64,000 bases of DNA, from contig JALWNK010000073.1 of the NCBI GenBank assembly GCA_026995935.1, forward strand, positions 17,726 through 81,725. Direction: 5' to 3'. The notes beneath the pieces were generated by a model that searched no databases, was not told the DNA's origin, and saw only the letters and a list, made by a program, of their open reading frames with translations. The translations under genes and the position numbers were made by a program. Origin of the DNA: Deltaproteobacteria bacterium. Lineage in GTDB: Bacteria > Desulfobacterota > Dissulfuribacteria > Dissulfuribacterales > QOAL01. This document shows positions 17,139 to 25,556 of this stretch, one piece after another (the stretch's first letter is position 1; every line of letters begins with the position of its first letter).

Positions 17139-17453
17139 TTACTTGCATGGATGAGGATTGTTAACCAGCTTGTAGTTGCCTCCTTCGATTCGTAGACCAA
17201 GGCCCTCAACAACGGCACAGGCCACGGTTTTTCTGGCCTCGGCCAGGATACGTCCAAAGGTCTGGCGCGAAATACCCATTCTTTCTGCAGCAGAATCCTG
17301 GTCAAGACCCTCAATCTCACTAAGCCTCAATGCCTCAAGCCCCTCTACAGTGAGGGTGACCTCATCAAGGTCCCTCAGCGGTATGCCCCTGGGTTTAAAA
17401 TAGGTAACGGATGGTTCCCGGCCTACGAGCCTGCATTTGGGTGGTCTTGCCAT
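17139..17453 (-). CDS. DUF134 / UPF0251 predicted DNA-binding protein
   Basis: A 104-residue protein beginning MARPPKCRLV, typical of the DUF134 family. It contains a sigma-like helix-turn-helix (EALRLSEIEGLDQDSAAERM followed by GISRQTFGRIL). It is probably a transcription regulator. Family members often neighbour Mrp-type ATPases and iron-molybdenum-cofactor-like proteins; here it is between hisC and a macro-domain gene instead. The stop of hisC's neighbour frame is adjacent (hisC ends at 17454). Confidence 0.85.
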   Translation of the reverse strand: MARPPKCRLVGREPSVTYFKPRGIPLRDLDEVTLTVEGLEALRLSEIEGLDQDSAAERMGISRQTFGRILAEARKTVACAVVEGLGLRIEGGNYKLVNNPHPCK

Positions 17454-18581
17454 CTAAACCCTCCCTTGAATTTCAGGTATCTCCTCCAGTACCCTTGAAA
17501 ATGCCTGGAGAAATTTCTGATTCTCCTCTGGCGTTCCTACGGTAATGCGAACATAGGTGGGAAATCCGTAGGAATCCATGGACCTTATGATTACGCCTTT
17601 TCTAAGCATGGCCTCAAAAACCTCTTTGGCCTGCCTGCAGGTGTCTATGAGCATGAAGTTAGTGTTGCTTTCAAAGGGAATACATCCAAGTTCCTGTATC
17701 TCATTAAAGAGTTTTATCATTTCATTCCATGTGTTTTCAAGGGTTGATTCAAGATGGTCCTTGTCTGACAGGGCAGACAGGGCTCCTTCCTGAGCAGGAA
17801 GATTCACGTTAAATGGCTGCCTAACCCTATCGCAAAGTGCTGCGATATCCTTATGCATTATGCCGTAACCCACCCTCAAGCCAGCAAGACCATAGGCCTT
17901 GGAAAAGGTTCTGAGGATGACAACGCGTTCATCTGCGGGAAAGAAACTTCTGCCTTCTGCCCAATCGGTTTCCGGCCTTACAAACTCGCCGTAGGCCTCA
18001 TCCAGGACTACAAGCAAATGAGAGGGCAGTTTTAAAAGAAAGGATTCAAGGTCCTTCTTCCTTATGACGGTACCCATTGGGTTGTTTGGATTATCCAAGA
18101 ATATGAGACGGGTGTTTCTATCAACACTGGCGGCCATGGAGTCGAGATCGTGGGTGGAATTCTTGAGAGGAACTACCCTGTTTTCGCCTCCATTTATTTG
18201 AACCATCTTATTATATACCAGGAAACTCGGCCTGCTGCTTATTGCGTTTCTTCCCTTGCGGATAAAAATTCTGCACAAAAAATCAATTAACTCGTTGGAA
18301 CCGTTTCCGAGAACGATATTTGAAGGCATTACGTCAAAACGCTCTGCCAGTGCCTGCTTCAGATAATAGCAGCTGCCGTCCGGGTAACGGTGAAGCTCGC
18401 CAAGAATTTCCCTTATCCTTTCCACAGCCCTGGGGGATGGCCCAAGATCGTTTTCATTGGAGGCAAGCTTTACGGAGTTTCTTATGCCGTACTCGCGTTC
18501 AAGCTCGTCCTTTGGCTTTCCAGGAGGGTAGGGCACAAGTTCCTTTATGTAATCTGGTACGTCTCTTAGAAGCTGCTCCAT
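17454..18581 (-). CDS. hisC: Histidinol-phosphate aminotransferase
   Basis: A 375-residue fold-type I PLP enzyme. Signatures are SNENDLGPSP near the N-terminus, the DNPNNPMG loop (163-170), DEAYGEF, and the Schiff-base lysine Lys228 in TFSKAYGLAGLRVGYG. It fits HisC, which transaminates imidazole-acetol phosphate in histidine synthesis. A homolog used for aromatic amino acids is possible. No other his gene is nearby. It lies 3 bases downstream of the RNase gene. Confidence 0.88.
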   Translation of the reverse strand: MEQLLRDVPDYIKELVPYPPGKPKDELEREYGIRNSVKLASNENDLGPSPRAVERIREILGELHRYPDGSCYYLKQALAERFDVMPSNIVLGNGSNELIDFLCRIFIRKGRNAISSRPSFLVYNKMVQINGGENRVVPLKNSTHDLDSMAASVDRNTRLIFLDNPNNPMGTVIRKKDLESFLLKLPSHLLVVLDEAYGEFVRPETDWAEGRSFFPADERVVILRTFSKAYGLAGLRVGYGIMHKDIAALCDRVRQPFNVNLPAQEGALSALSDKDHLESTLENTWNEMIKLFNEIQELGCIPFESNTNFMLIDTCRQAKEVFEAMLRKGVIIRSMDSYGFPTYVRITVGTPEENQKFLQAFSRVLEEIPEIQGRV

Positions 18582-18584
18582 TTC

Positions 18585-20111
18585 TCACTGTTCCTTTGCT
18601 AGATATAAATAGTATTCCTCTGCGCCAAGTCTCTCCTTTGGTTCTATCTGGATGAAAATCTTGTATGTTTGTTCGAGCCTTGAAAGCTCTGCACGTTTTT
18701 TGTTTAAAAGATAGGATGCTACTGCAGGGGGAACCTCCAGAACCAGTCTCTGGGACTCATCCTTTAAGTCCTTTGAGGCCTGCCTCGAAGCAAGCTTGCT
18801 TCCTATAAGCCTCAAATAGAGCAAAGATAACGATTCTACGGATTTTATGAGTCCAGCTCCCTTGCAGTAGGGACACTTTACATAACTTAGGGTTTTTACT
18901 GGGCTTTTCAGCTTCTGCCTGACAAGTTGAAGGAGCCCGAACCTGGAGATACGTGCCACCTCGGTCTTTGCCTTGTCCTTTTTCAGACTCTGGCGAAGTC
19001 GTTTTTCAACAAGACTCCTGTTTGCCTTGCTTCTCATGTCTATGAAATCTATTACGATAATCCCCCCAAGGTCCCTTAGCCTTAACTGCCGCGCTATCTC
19101 TTCTGCGGCCTCCAGGTTGGTTGCAAGGGCAGTGTCTTCAAGATCCTTTTCCTTTATGTTCTTGCCTGAATTGACATCTATGGAAACCATTGCCTCTGTA
19201 GGCTCTATTATTATGTAACCGCCAGAAGGCAGGTTCACCCGTGGCTGAAATATCTGCTCTATCTGGTTTTCAATGCCATATTTTTCAAAAAGGGGCCGTT
19301 CTTGCTCATAAAGTGTCAGTGTCGACACCTGCCTTGGCGCAATGATCTTTAGAAAGGAACGTATCCTTTCATACGTCTCCTTGTGATCAACAATGATCTC
19401 GGACACATCCGTGGTAAGATAGTCGCGAAGAAACCTGGTTGTCAGTTCCCTGTCTCTGTAAAGCAGGGCAGGGCTGGGGGCAGACTTTGCCGCTTTCTTG
19501 AGACTTTTCCAGAGCCTTGAAAGGTATCTAAGATCCTTTAGTATCTCCGCTTTGGTGGCCTTGGCAGCAGCGGTTCTCGCTATTATCCCCACTCCTTCTG
19601 GAAGTTTTGTCTGCTTAAGGATATTTTTAAGCCTTATTCTTTCCTTTTCTTCCTCTATTTTTCTTGAGACGCCGACATGGGGATTCCCCGGCATGAGTAC
19701 CAGGAACCTGCCCGGAAGAGACAGATAGGTGGTAACATAGGCACCCTTTAGTGGGGTTTCCTCCTTTACCACCTGAACGAGGATGTCCTGTCCCTTTTTT
19801 AGAAGCCCTGCGATCTTTGTCTTATCCTCCGCGTAGCCATAGTAGTCGGGGTGTATCTCCTCAAAGGGGAGGTATCCGTTACGGTTTAGACCAATATCAA
19901 CGAACACCGCCTGCAGACCAGTTTCTACGTTTACGATCCTGCCCTTGTATATGTTCCCCTTTGTTGCTTCATAGCCAACACTTTCTAGCTCAAATGCCTC
20001 TAGTTTTCCATTTTCAATTAGGGCAACCCTGCACTCTTCAGGGGCCTGGGCATTTATGAGGATCTTGCTTTTTTTCTTGGACCTTGGGCCCTTTTTCCTT
20101 TTTCCTGTCAT
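18585..20111 (-). CDS. Ribonuclease G/E family endoribonuclease
   Basis: A 508-residue single-strand-specific endoribonuclease. The S1 domain (GNIYKGRIVNVETGLQAVFVDIG) is followed by the catalytic region with IEPTEAMVSIDVNSG and GGIIVIDFIDM, holding the metal-binding Asp residues. The zinc-link CPYCKGAG follows. Its length matches RNase G, lacking the long RNase E degradosome tail. It processes rRNA and turns over mRNA in the cytoplasm. It has 3 bases to hisC and 11 to the thioesterase gene. Confidence 0.9.
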   Translation of the reverse strand: MTGKRKKGPRSKKKSKILINAQAPEECRVALIENGKLEAFELESVGYEATKGNIYKGRIVNVETGLQAVFVDIGLNRNGYLPFEEIHPDYYGYAEDKTKIAGLLKKGQDILVQVVKEETPLKGAYVTTYLSLPGRFLVLMPGNPHVGVSRKIEEEKERIRLKNILKQTKLPEGVGIIARTAAAKATKAEILKDLRYLSRLWKSLKKAAKSAPSPALLYRDRELTTRFLRDYLTTDVSEIIVDHKETYERIRSFLKIIAPRQVSTLTLYEQERPLFEKYGIENQIEQIFQPRVNLPSGGYIIIEPTEAMVSIDVNSGKNIKEKDLEDTALATNLEAAEEIARQLRLRDLGGIIVIDFIDMRSKANRSLVEKRLRQSLKKDKAKTEVARISRFGLLQLVRQKLKSPVKTLSYVKCPYCKGAGLIKSVESLSLLYLRLIGSKLASRQASKDLKDESQRLVLEVPPAVASYLLNKKRAELSRLEQTYKIFIQIEPKERLGAEEYYLYLAKEQ

Positions 20112-20122
20112 TTTTTGTCTTT

Positions 20123-20611
20123 TTAGGATTTGCCTCTTTTTCTCGTCTCTTTCCGAATCCGTGCCCTTTCTGCTGCCTCCTGAAATATTCTCCTGTCCTC
20201 CTCTGTCTCAAGTATGAGGGGAGGTACAGGCTTTGGGCGTCCCTTTTCATCCAGGGATACAAAGGTTAAGAGGGCGGTTGCAACGTGTCTTACCTTACCT
20301 GAAAAGAGATCTTCTGAGTCAATCTTTATGCCTATCTCCATGGATGCATGTCCTGTCCAGTTGAGCCTTGCATGCAAGATCAGCAGATCGCCAATATAAA
20401 CGGGTGCCAGAAAGTCAATGCGATCCACAGAGGCAGTGACCACGTTGGTCCTGCAGTGTCTGCTGGCAACTACAAAGGCGGCATTGTCTGCAAGTTTCAT
20501 GATGGTCCCACCGTGGACGTTACCAGCGGAATTGGTGTCCTCAGGAAGCATCACCTGTGTAAGAACTATACTGGATGCTGAAACAGGCTTACCTTCTGGA
20601 ATAAATGCCAT
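20123..20611 (-). CDS. Acyl-CoA thioesterase, hotdog fold (YciA-like)
   Basis: A 162-residue hotdog-fold hydrolase. The family signature DTNSAGNVHGGTIMKLADNA contains the catalytic Asp/Asn area, and the C-terminal LLTFVSLDEKGRPKPVPPL is typical of the YciA/BACH group. It hydrolyses acyl-CoA thioesters; chain-length preference cannot be read from sequence. It is within the minus-strand run between the radical SAM gene and RNase G/E. Confidence 0.88.
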   Translation of the reverse strand: MAFIPEGKPVSASSIVLTQVMLPEDTNSAGNVHGGTIMKLADNAAFVVASRHCRTNVVTASVDRIDFLAPVYIGDLLILHARLNWTGHASMEIGIKIDSEDLFSGKVRHVATALLTFVSLDEKGRPKPVPPLILETEEDRRIFQEAAERARIRKETRKRGKS

Positions 20612-20620
20612 AATTATACG

Positions 20621-21559
20621 TTAATGGTGAATTAAGGGGTTTGGGACCGCATAAAAAACCCGTCCTTGAACCCGTCTCTCCTCTATATCTCCCTCTTTGA
20701 GTAACCTTAGAAGTATCTTCTTTATTTGTTCATATCTGCCAAAAAGGCCATTTATATCCTGCAAGGTAAGGGGCCTTCTCCTTAAGGTGTCAAGGATTTC
20801 TGACTCTAATATCAACTGGCATCCGCTTTCCACTTGGGCATTAAAATCTATCACAATCTCTGCTTTTTCCCCAAAAAAAGATCGTATTTCCTCCATTCTT
20901 TTTTTTGTCACCGGTTTGGCCCACTTCTCAGCAGGCGGCCTGACAACCGTGTTGAGCTGAATCCTGTGAGGGGCTATTATCCCCGTTGCCTCCCTCAATG
21001 CCAATAATTCCTTTTCTGTATCATTTATGCCGTTTACAAAGAGAATCTCAAGCCACATTTGTCCATCCATTTCCTTCCTAAGCCTTGAAAGACCCTCTAT
21101 AATGGACGTTATCTTAATATCAGGATGGGGACGGTTTATCTTCCTGAAGGTCTCCGGAGTTGCGGCGTCAAGTGACGGCAATACAACATCTGCCAGACAG
21201 AGGGTTTCTCTTATGTCCTTTCGCGAAACCGTTGAGGAGTTGGTCAGTACTGTAACCGGTTTACCTGTTATCCTCCTTCCTTCCTTAATAAGAAGGGCCA
21301 GGTCCCTGTGTAGGGTTGGCTCTCCAGAGGCAGTAAAGGTCAGACAATCGAATCTGCGCTTTGAAGTGGCTGAGAACTCCTTTATCTCCTTAAGTATTTC
21401 CCTGGGTTCCGGAGACGATGGGGCCTGGGAGTAGGTTTTTTTGCCAGGGCCTATCTCGCAATATACGCAGTTCATATTGCATGTCTTGGCTGGCAGTATG
21501 TCCACTCCCAAAGAAAGTCCGAGTCTTCTTGAAGGAACAGGGCCGAACAGATATTTCAT
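20621..21559 (-). CDS. Radical SAM protein of unknown substrate
   Basis: A 312-residue radical SAM protein. Its N-terminus, FGPVPSRRLGLSLGVD, and the motif Cys27-x3-Cys31-x2-Cys34 (CNMNCVYC) mark a widespread uncharacterised family. FTASGEPTLH serves as the SAM GE motif. Residues from about 245 on look like a winged helix (RRRPLTLQDINGLFGRYEQI..LLKEGDIEERRVQGRVFYAV), so it may bind nucleic acid. It is the first gene of the minus-strand run toward RNase G/E. Confidence 0.8.
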   Translation of the reverse strand: MKYLFGPVPSRRLGLSLGVDILPAKTCNMNCVYCEIGPGKKTYSQAPSSPEPREILKEIKEFSATSKRRFDCLTFTASGEPTLHRDLALLIKEGRRITGKPVTVLTNSSTVSRKDIRETLCLADVVLPSLDAATPETFRKINRPHPDIKITSIIEGLSRLRKEMDGQMWLEILFVNGINDTEKELLALREATGIIAPHRIQLNTVVRPPAEKWAKPVTKKRMEEIRSFFGEKAEIVIDFNAQVESGCQLILESEILDTLRRRPLTLQDINGLFGRYEQIKKILLRLLKEGDIEERRVQGRVFYAVPNPLIHH

Positions 21560-21687
21560 AAGTCAGCAATCTACCTGAAATTTTTGATTTTATAGCATTT
21601 AAATATTAGCAGTGCATTAAAAATAATTCTGCTAATGACAATTTCCTGGCTGACCACAATCATGTGATGCCTAAAGCAAATAAGAAT

Positions 21688-21716
21688 TAAAGTTTTGTTC
21701 AAAAGTAACCGAATAA
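21688..21716 (+). promoter_or_regulatory. Candidate sigma-28 (FliA) promoter of flgM pair
   Basis: TAAAGTTT at 21688-21695 is identical to the classical enteric -35 box for sigma-28. After 12 bases comes ACCGAATA (21708-21715), which matches 5 of 8 positions of GCCGATAA. The site is 53 bases ahead of the DVU0524-like start. Spacing is one base longer than the consensus. Confidence 0.45.
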
Positions 21717-21768
21717 TATAACAAGAAACACGAGATTTAGAGACAAAATTTGTCAGGACGGGCACAAA

Positions 21769-22194
21769 ATGAATGTTTCCTCCTTCCATATCCAGCATAT
21801 GATAAAGGCCTACGGTCAGAGATTGGGAAGGGGAAGTCTTGCAAGAATGAAGCTGGCGAGGGCGGGAAAACCATCTCCCGACACAATAGAAATTTCTCCA
21901 GAGGCAAAAAAGAAACAGTTCATTCATGAAATAGCCAGTGATCTTGTTGACAGGGTCAAAACCCAGGCCAAGGGCCAGTGGCAAGGGGACATTGAAGAGG
22001 CACTGTTTGCGAAAATAGGGGAAAAATTTAAGGAAAATATTGAAATAATACCACAAAAAAACAGGAATTCTGGATTCAAGTTTAAGGTCTTGGACAGCGA
22101 CTCTAAGGAAAAGATCGAAGAGTTGTCCTTTGAGGATCTCAAGTCTATAATAGATAGCCTCAATGACGACTACGAAAATGGAGAAACAAAATGA
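21769..22194 (+). CDS. DVU0524-like FlgM-associated protein
   Basis: A 141-residue hydrophilic protein that I recognise as the small partner found upstream of flgM in Desulfobacterota (DVU0524 type). The start contains YGQRLGRGSLARMKLARAG, followed by PDTIEISPEAKKKQ, a motif reminiscent of the FlgM-like VELSSQSK segment. No enzymatic motif is seen. The stop overlaps the flgM start by four bases, so the two are translationally coupled. It presumably acts in flagellar regulation. Confidence 0.75.
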   Translation: MNVSSFHIQHMIKAYGQRLGRGSLARMKLARAGKPSPDTIEISPEAKKKQFIHEIASDLVDRVKTQAKGQWQGDIEEALFAKIGEKFKENIEIIPQKNRNSGFKFKVLDSDSKEKIEELSFEDLKSIIDSLNDDYENGETK

Positions 22195-22505
22195 AAATAG
22201 GTGATCAGAATCACGGGCTTCAGATAGAGAAATATCTCAATACCCAGGCGGTGGGCAATAAAACCGAAGGTCAACAGGACGCCAACAAGATTGATCAGAA
22301 ATCGCAAGTAAAGACCGATACGGTTGAGCTTTCTTCACAGTCAAAACTACTTAACAAGGTCTCAGACACCATGAAGACCCATGAGCCCCAGAGGGCTGAA
22401 AAGATAGAGATGATAAAGGAACAGGTACAAAACGGAACCTACAATGTGGATGCAGAAAAGGTAGCAAATGCAATGTTAAAGGACCTCATTAAGGATCTGG
22501 GTTAA
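22191..22505 (+). CDS. flgM: Anti-sigma-28 factor FlgM
   Basis: A 104-residue FlgM, which holds sigma-28 (FliA) inactive until the hook is complete and FlgM is exported. The disordered N-terminal half leads into the sigma-binding C-terminal part: DTVELSSQSKLLNKV, then RAEKIEMIKEQVQNGTYNVD and KVANAMLKDLI. Its start overlaps the upstream gene (ATGA), and a terminator lies 30 bases past its stop. fliA is not in this window. Confidence 0.92.
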   Translation: MKIGDQNHGLQIEKYLNTQAVGNKTEGQQDANKIDQKSQVKTDTVELSSQSKLLNKVSDTMKTHEPQRAEKIEMIKEQVQNGTYNVDAEKVANAMLKDLIKDLG

Positions 22506-22534
22506 AATTTTCTTCTCCTCCTCTCCTCCCCATG

Positions 22535-22562
22535 GAAAAGGGGTGAACTATCACCCCTTTTT
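22535..22562 (+). terminator. Rho-independent terminator after flgM
   Basis: AAAAGGGGTGA (22536-22546) pairs with TCACCCCTTTT after loop ACTA, and the T-run ends at 22562. It closes the two-gene flgM operon. Confidence 0.85.
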
Positions 22563-22734
22563 CATATTTTTACCACTTAATATTAAACGTGAACTTTAAG
22601 CCTTAACTGCCTGTCTATTTGTTTAAAATTAAAGTCAATTCTAACATCCCCTGGTCATGGGAAACTTATACTGAGAGGTAGCGTAATTTTTGGCACCTCA
22701 AGGATTGTTGGCGTGTTCAGGTAAGTGCTTCCAA

Positions 22735-23136
22735 CTAATCAATACCATCGTCAGCGGGCAGGGTAGAGGAATGATGGTGAATTATCCGCCACATCCCGTC
22801 TCCTTCTTTTTTCCATACAAAAGTAAAGCGTGCCCTTATTGTGGCCAGGGATCCGTCTTTAGTATCAAGAATGAAATCATAGAAACCACTTTGGAGATAG
22901 GCCTCTTCACTCAAAGGCTGCACCACATCCTGAATTTTCTTGCATACCGGGGCATTTTTAAAAAAATGCTTAAAATAACTCCTGACACCACTTTTCCCTT
23001 GTTTAAAATCGGAAGATATAGTTGGGAGAAATGTGGCCTCCTCACTATATAAATAAAGGATACCTTCAACATCCAGTTCCTTTACTGCATGAACCCACTT
23101 AAAAAAATTATCATAAGCTATCTTTGAAAAATCCAT
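22735..23136 (-). CDS. SnoaL-like / DUF4440-type protein
   Basis: A 133-residue protein with a cystatin-like NTF2 fold. It shows FFKWVHAVKELDVEGILYLYSE at the N-terminus and ARFTFVWKKEGDGMWRIIHHHSSTLP at the C-terminus, as in SnoaL-like or CaMKII-association-domain-like proteins. No substrate can be named. A strong AAGGAGG ribosome-binding site precedes the ATG, and a plausible promoter lies about 110 bases upstream. It appears monocistronic. Confidence 0.75.
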   Translation of the reverse strand: MDFSKIAYDNFFKWVHAVKELDVEGILYLYSEEATFLPTISSDFKQGKSGVRSYFKHFFKNAPVCKKIQDVVQPLSEEAYLQSGFYDFILDTKDGSLATIRARFTFVWKKEGDGMWRIIHHHSSTLPADDGID

Positions 23137-23335
23137 TTTACCTCCTTACGCAAAAGTATATTGGGAATTTGAAAGGCATAGCTGAAAATCACTTCCGTTC
23201 ACCGTAAGGACATACCCTCGATTCTACTGGGAATGGACCGTAATGAAATAATGTCGCATAAGATACATTATGTAAAATAAATTGTCCTGTGAAGACGCTT
23301 GGTTAATGATTTCTGCGGAATTTTTCAAGCAAAAC
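23137..23335. other. Intergenic region upstream of SnoaL-like gene
   Basis: 199 bases between two minus-strand genes. It holds the promoter and ribosome-binding site of the SnoaL-like gene. No ORF with coding character and no strong hairpin was seen. Confidence 0.5.
23248..23276 (-). promoter_or_regulatory. Candidate sigma-70 promoter of SnoaL-like gene
   Basis: On the minus strand TTTACA (23271-23276) and CATTAT (23248-23253) are 17 bases apart. The 5' leader to the start at 23136 would be about 105 bases. Confidence 0.4.
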
Positions 23336-24376
23336 CTAAAGTTTTGAAAGCCTGTTGATCTTGGAGTTTATCTCAGCGGCGTAGTGCACCTGCTCCTTTA
23401 TCTGGGTAAGAGAGTCCTTAAGCATCTCTTTGGACACCCCATCTTCTGTCAAAAGATCAAGCAACAAGAGTTCTATCTTGCCCATCATTATTTGAAGCGG
23501 TTGATTAAGCTGATGTGTCGAAGAACCTATGGCTGATAGCACATCTTTCACCTTACGCCCTGAAAACTCATGGGAATCCTTTGTTGGGCCCTCATCTTGC
23601 CCCCATATTGCCCTGACTATGCGTGAAAGGTCTGCCTTGCCGTTAAAGCAAAGGGAGAGCTCTATGTCCTTAAATTTAAGATCAATTCTGTTTTTTAATT
23701 TCCGATTAATTTGATGAAAGTTAACCTTTTGTTTTATTGTATCAAGTTGAGATTTTTCTGCTATTAAACAGTCTGAGGCGTGCGAGGTCTCTGGATCCCG
23801 GGATATCTTAAAAAACCCCTTTAGCTCTTTAAGGATGATTGATGCTATGCTCTCACTTGCAATTAGACATAATCTTGGTTTTTCAGTCTCTTCTCCCCTT
23901 GTTTGGGGGAGTAATTGGCATCTTTCATCCCTCTCGAGATCCCTCTTGAGCTCCAGTATCAGGTCATTGACTTTTGGGCACTCACCGGGCCATACACTAA
24001 CCACACCTATTGACACAGGAATCGGAATGTTTTCTATAGAGTCAATTTGTGAAATTTTTTTCTTGATCCTGTGGGCTGCGCTTTCACCGCCTGCTTCATG
24101 GGTATGGGGCAAGATAGCGGCAAGGGAGTCGTCACTTAGCAGATATACACTATCGCAGTGTCTTAATTCCTCGCTAATGCACTGGTATAGGTTTTTGAGG
24201 TAACTTTCCTTGGAGGCGTTATTTTTTAAAACAGGCTTAATAAGAAGGAAGGTCGTCTTATGACCGTAGCGCTCTACCCTTGCAAGCTCCTTTTGGACGC
24301 CTATAAAAAATTCACGCGGTCCTTGAATAAACCCTTGCTGAAAATCCTGGAAATTAATGGCTTGGTTTAAACCCAT
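23336..24376 (-). CDS. Degenerate GGDEF protein with C-terminal H-box helix pair
   Basis: A 346-residue signalling protein. Residues 20-150 follow a GGDEF-domain pattern, but the GGDEF signature itself is replaced by SDDSLAAILP (81-90), so cyclase activity is unlikely. Residues 165-270 form an unrecognised middle region. Residues 275-346 look like a histidine-kinase dimerisation domain, with His288 in THQLNQPL and helical repeats after it, but the protein stops with no ATPase domain. It lies 44 bases downstream of a PAS histidine kinase in the same direction. It may be a phosphotransfer or scaffold partner of that kinase (inference). Confidence 0.65.
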   Translation of the reverse strand: MGLNQAINFQDFQQGFIQGPREFFIGVQKELARVERYGHKTTFLLIKPVLKNNASKESYLKNLYQCISEELRHCDSVYLLSDDSLAAILPHTHEAGGESAAHRIKKKISQIDSIENIPIPVSIGVVSVWPGECPKVNDLILELKRDLERDERCQLLPQTRGEETEKPRLCLIASESIASIILKELKGFFKISRDPETSHASDCLIAEKSQLDTIKQKVNFHQINRKLKNRIDLKFKDIELSLCFNGKADLSRIVRAIWGQDEGPTKDSHEFSGRKVKDVLSAIGSSTHQLNQPLQIMMGKIELLLLDLLTEDGVSKEMLKDSLTQIKEQVHYAAEINSKINRLSKL

Positions 24377-24420
24377 CTTACACCGCTTTTTTTATTTCTA
24401 TCGGTGTATTTTTCAGAACC

Positions 24421-25548
24421 TTAAGCCCTTGACTCAGTAATATTCCAATCTTGCCGATCTGACTTATTGGCCTTTGGAATTATGAAGCTGAAAACAGCCC
24501 CATGCCTTGGCGGTCTTTTGTTTTTGACCCAAACCTTCCCACCATGGGCCTCGATGATGGTTTTTACAATAGCAAGGCCAATACCCGTGCCTTCTACGTC
24601 CTCCGAGTAATTGGCCCTGTAAAAGGGGTCGAAAATATAGGGCAGGTCTTCCTCTTTTATTCCAGGCCCCGAATCTTCTACCACACACAGTATGGAATCA
24701 TCCATGTCTCGGCAGGAAATGTCTATTTCAGAACCAGGTGGTGAATATTTTATGGCATTGTCAAGCAGATTGAACATCACCCTTTGGAGCTGGTATTTGT
24801 CCACGTAAACAAGGGGGAGGTCTTCCGGAATATCCATCCTTATGGTCATGCCTTTTTCCCTGGCCCTGATTTTTATGTCCCCAAGAACCTCACTAATGAG
24901 GCTGTGAATGTCGCAAAGTTCCTTGGAGAGGCTTATCTGACCTGCTTCCATTCTAACAATGTCCAAGAAACTCTTTATGTACTTATCAACCTTTTTTATT
25001 TCCTTTATAATGGTATCCAGATACTGGATCTGCTTGTCGTTTAGCTTCCCTGCCTTTCCTTCCCTGAGCCTGAGTAGCAGCCCCCCTGCAATGGCCAGGG
25101 GCCCTTTGAGGTCGTGGGCGAACATGGAAATAAGTACGCGCCGGTGTTGTTCGAGCTTCTTTTCATTGGTTATTTCCCTGAATATTGCTATTGCGCCTTT
25201 TAGTTGCGAATCCTTTACAAGGGGCGCTGATGTATAACATACGGGAATTTCGTGGCCGTTCTTATGGGTTATGGTGCCCTCCAGATGAACAAATATCTTA
25301 TCTTCATTATTAGCCAGGGCCCTTTTTCCAACGTCTTTTAAATGACAGGGAATCCCCGGCAACATCTGATGGCAATTCTTTCCAAGCACCTCTTCTTTCT
25401 TAAACCCGGTAATCTTTTCGGCAGCAGGATTAAACTCCAGAATCTCTTCGTTGTGGTTTACAATTATGAGACCAACCGGAAAATTTTCGACAATGAGGTC
25501 AAATAACTCTTCCTTTTCAATCTTTTCCTTGCGAAGAGATGGTGACAT
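24421..25548 (-). CDS. PAS-domain sensor histidine kinase
   Basis: A 375-residue soluble kinase. A PAS domain (about 15-130) contains FPVGLIIVNHNEEILEFNPA and a conserved-looking Cys-containing loop, MLPGIPCHL. The H-box FAHDLKGPLA (His145) and a HATPase_c domain with NLLDNAIKYSPPG, DSGPGI and GTGIGLAIVK follow. There is no membrane segment, so it senses a cytoplasmic signal. Eight bases separate it from mrp upstream; the degenerate GGDEF/H-box gene follows. No response regulator is nearby. Confidence 0.9.
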   Translation of the reverse strand: MSPSLRKEKIEKEELFDLIVENFPVGLIIVNHNEEILEFNPAAEKITGFKKEEVLGKNCHQMLPGIPCHLKDVGKRALANNEDKIFVHLEGTITHKNGHEIPVCYTSAPLVKDSQLKGAIAIFREITNEKKLEQHRRVLISMFAHDLKGPLAIAGGLLLRLREGKAGKLNDKQIQYLDTIIKEIKKVDKYIKSFLDIVRMEAGQISLSKELCDIHSLISEVLGDIKIRAREKGMTIRMDIPEDLPLVYVDKYQLQRVMFNLLDNAIKYSPPGSEIDISCRDMDDSILCVVEDSGPGIKEEDLPYIFDPFYRANYSEDVEGTGIGLAIVKTIIEAHGGKVWVKNKRPPRHGAVFSFIIPKANKSDRQDWNITESRA

Positions 25549-25556
25549 GGCAAGCG

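Noticed and set aside
21571..22056. 161-codon minus-strand frame opposite the DVU0524-like gene
   Set aside because: Composition is non-protein-like and it lies antisense to the well-supported flgM operon and its promoter.
22690..23052. 120-codon plus-strand frame over the SnoaL-like gene
   Set aside because: The minus-strand frame has a strong SD, promoter and NTF2-like fold signatures; this is its shadow.
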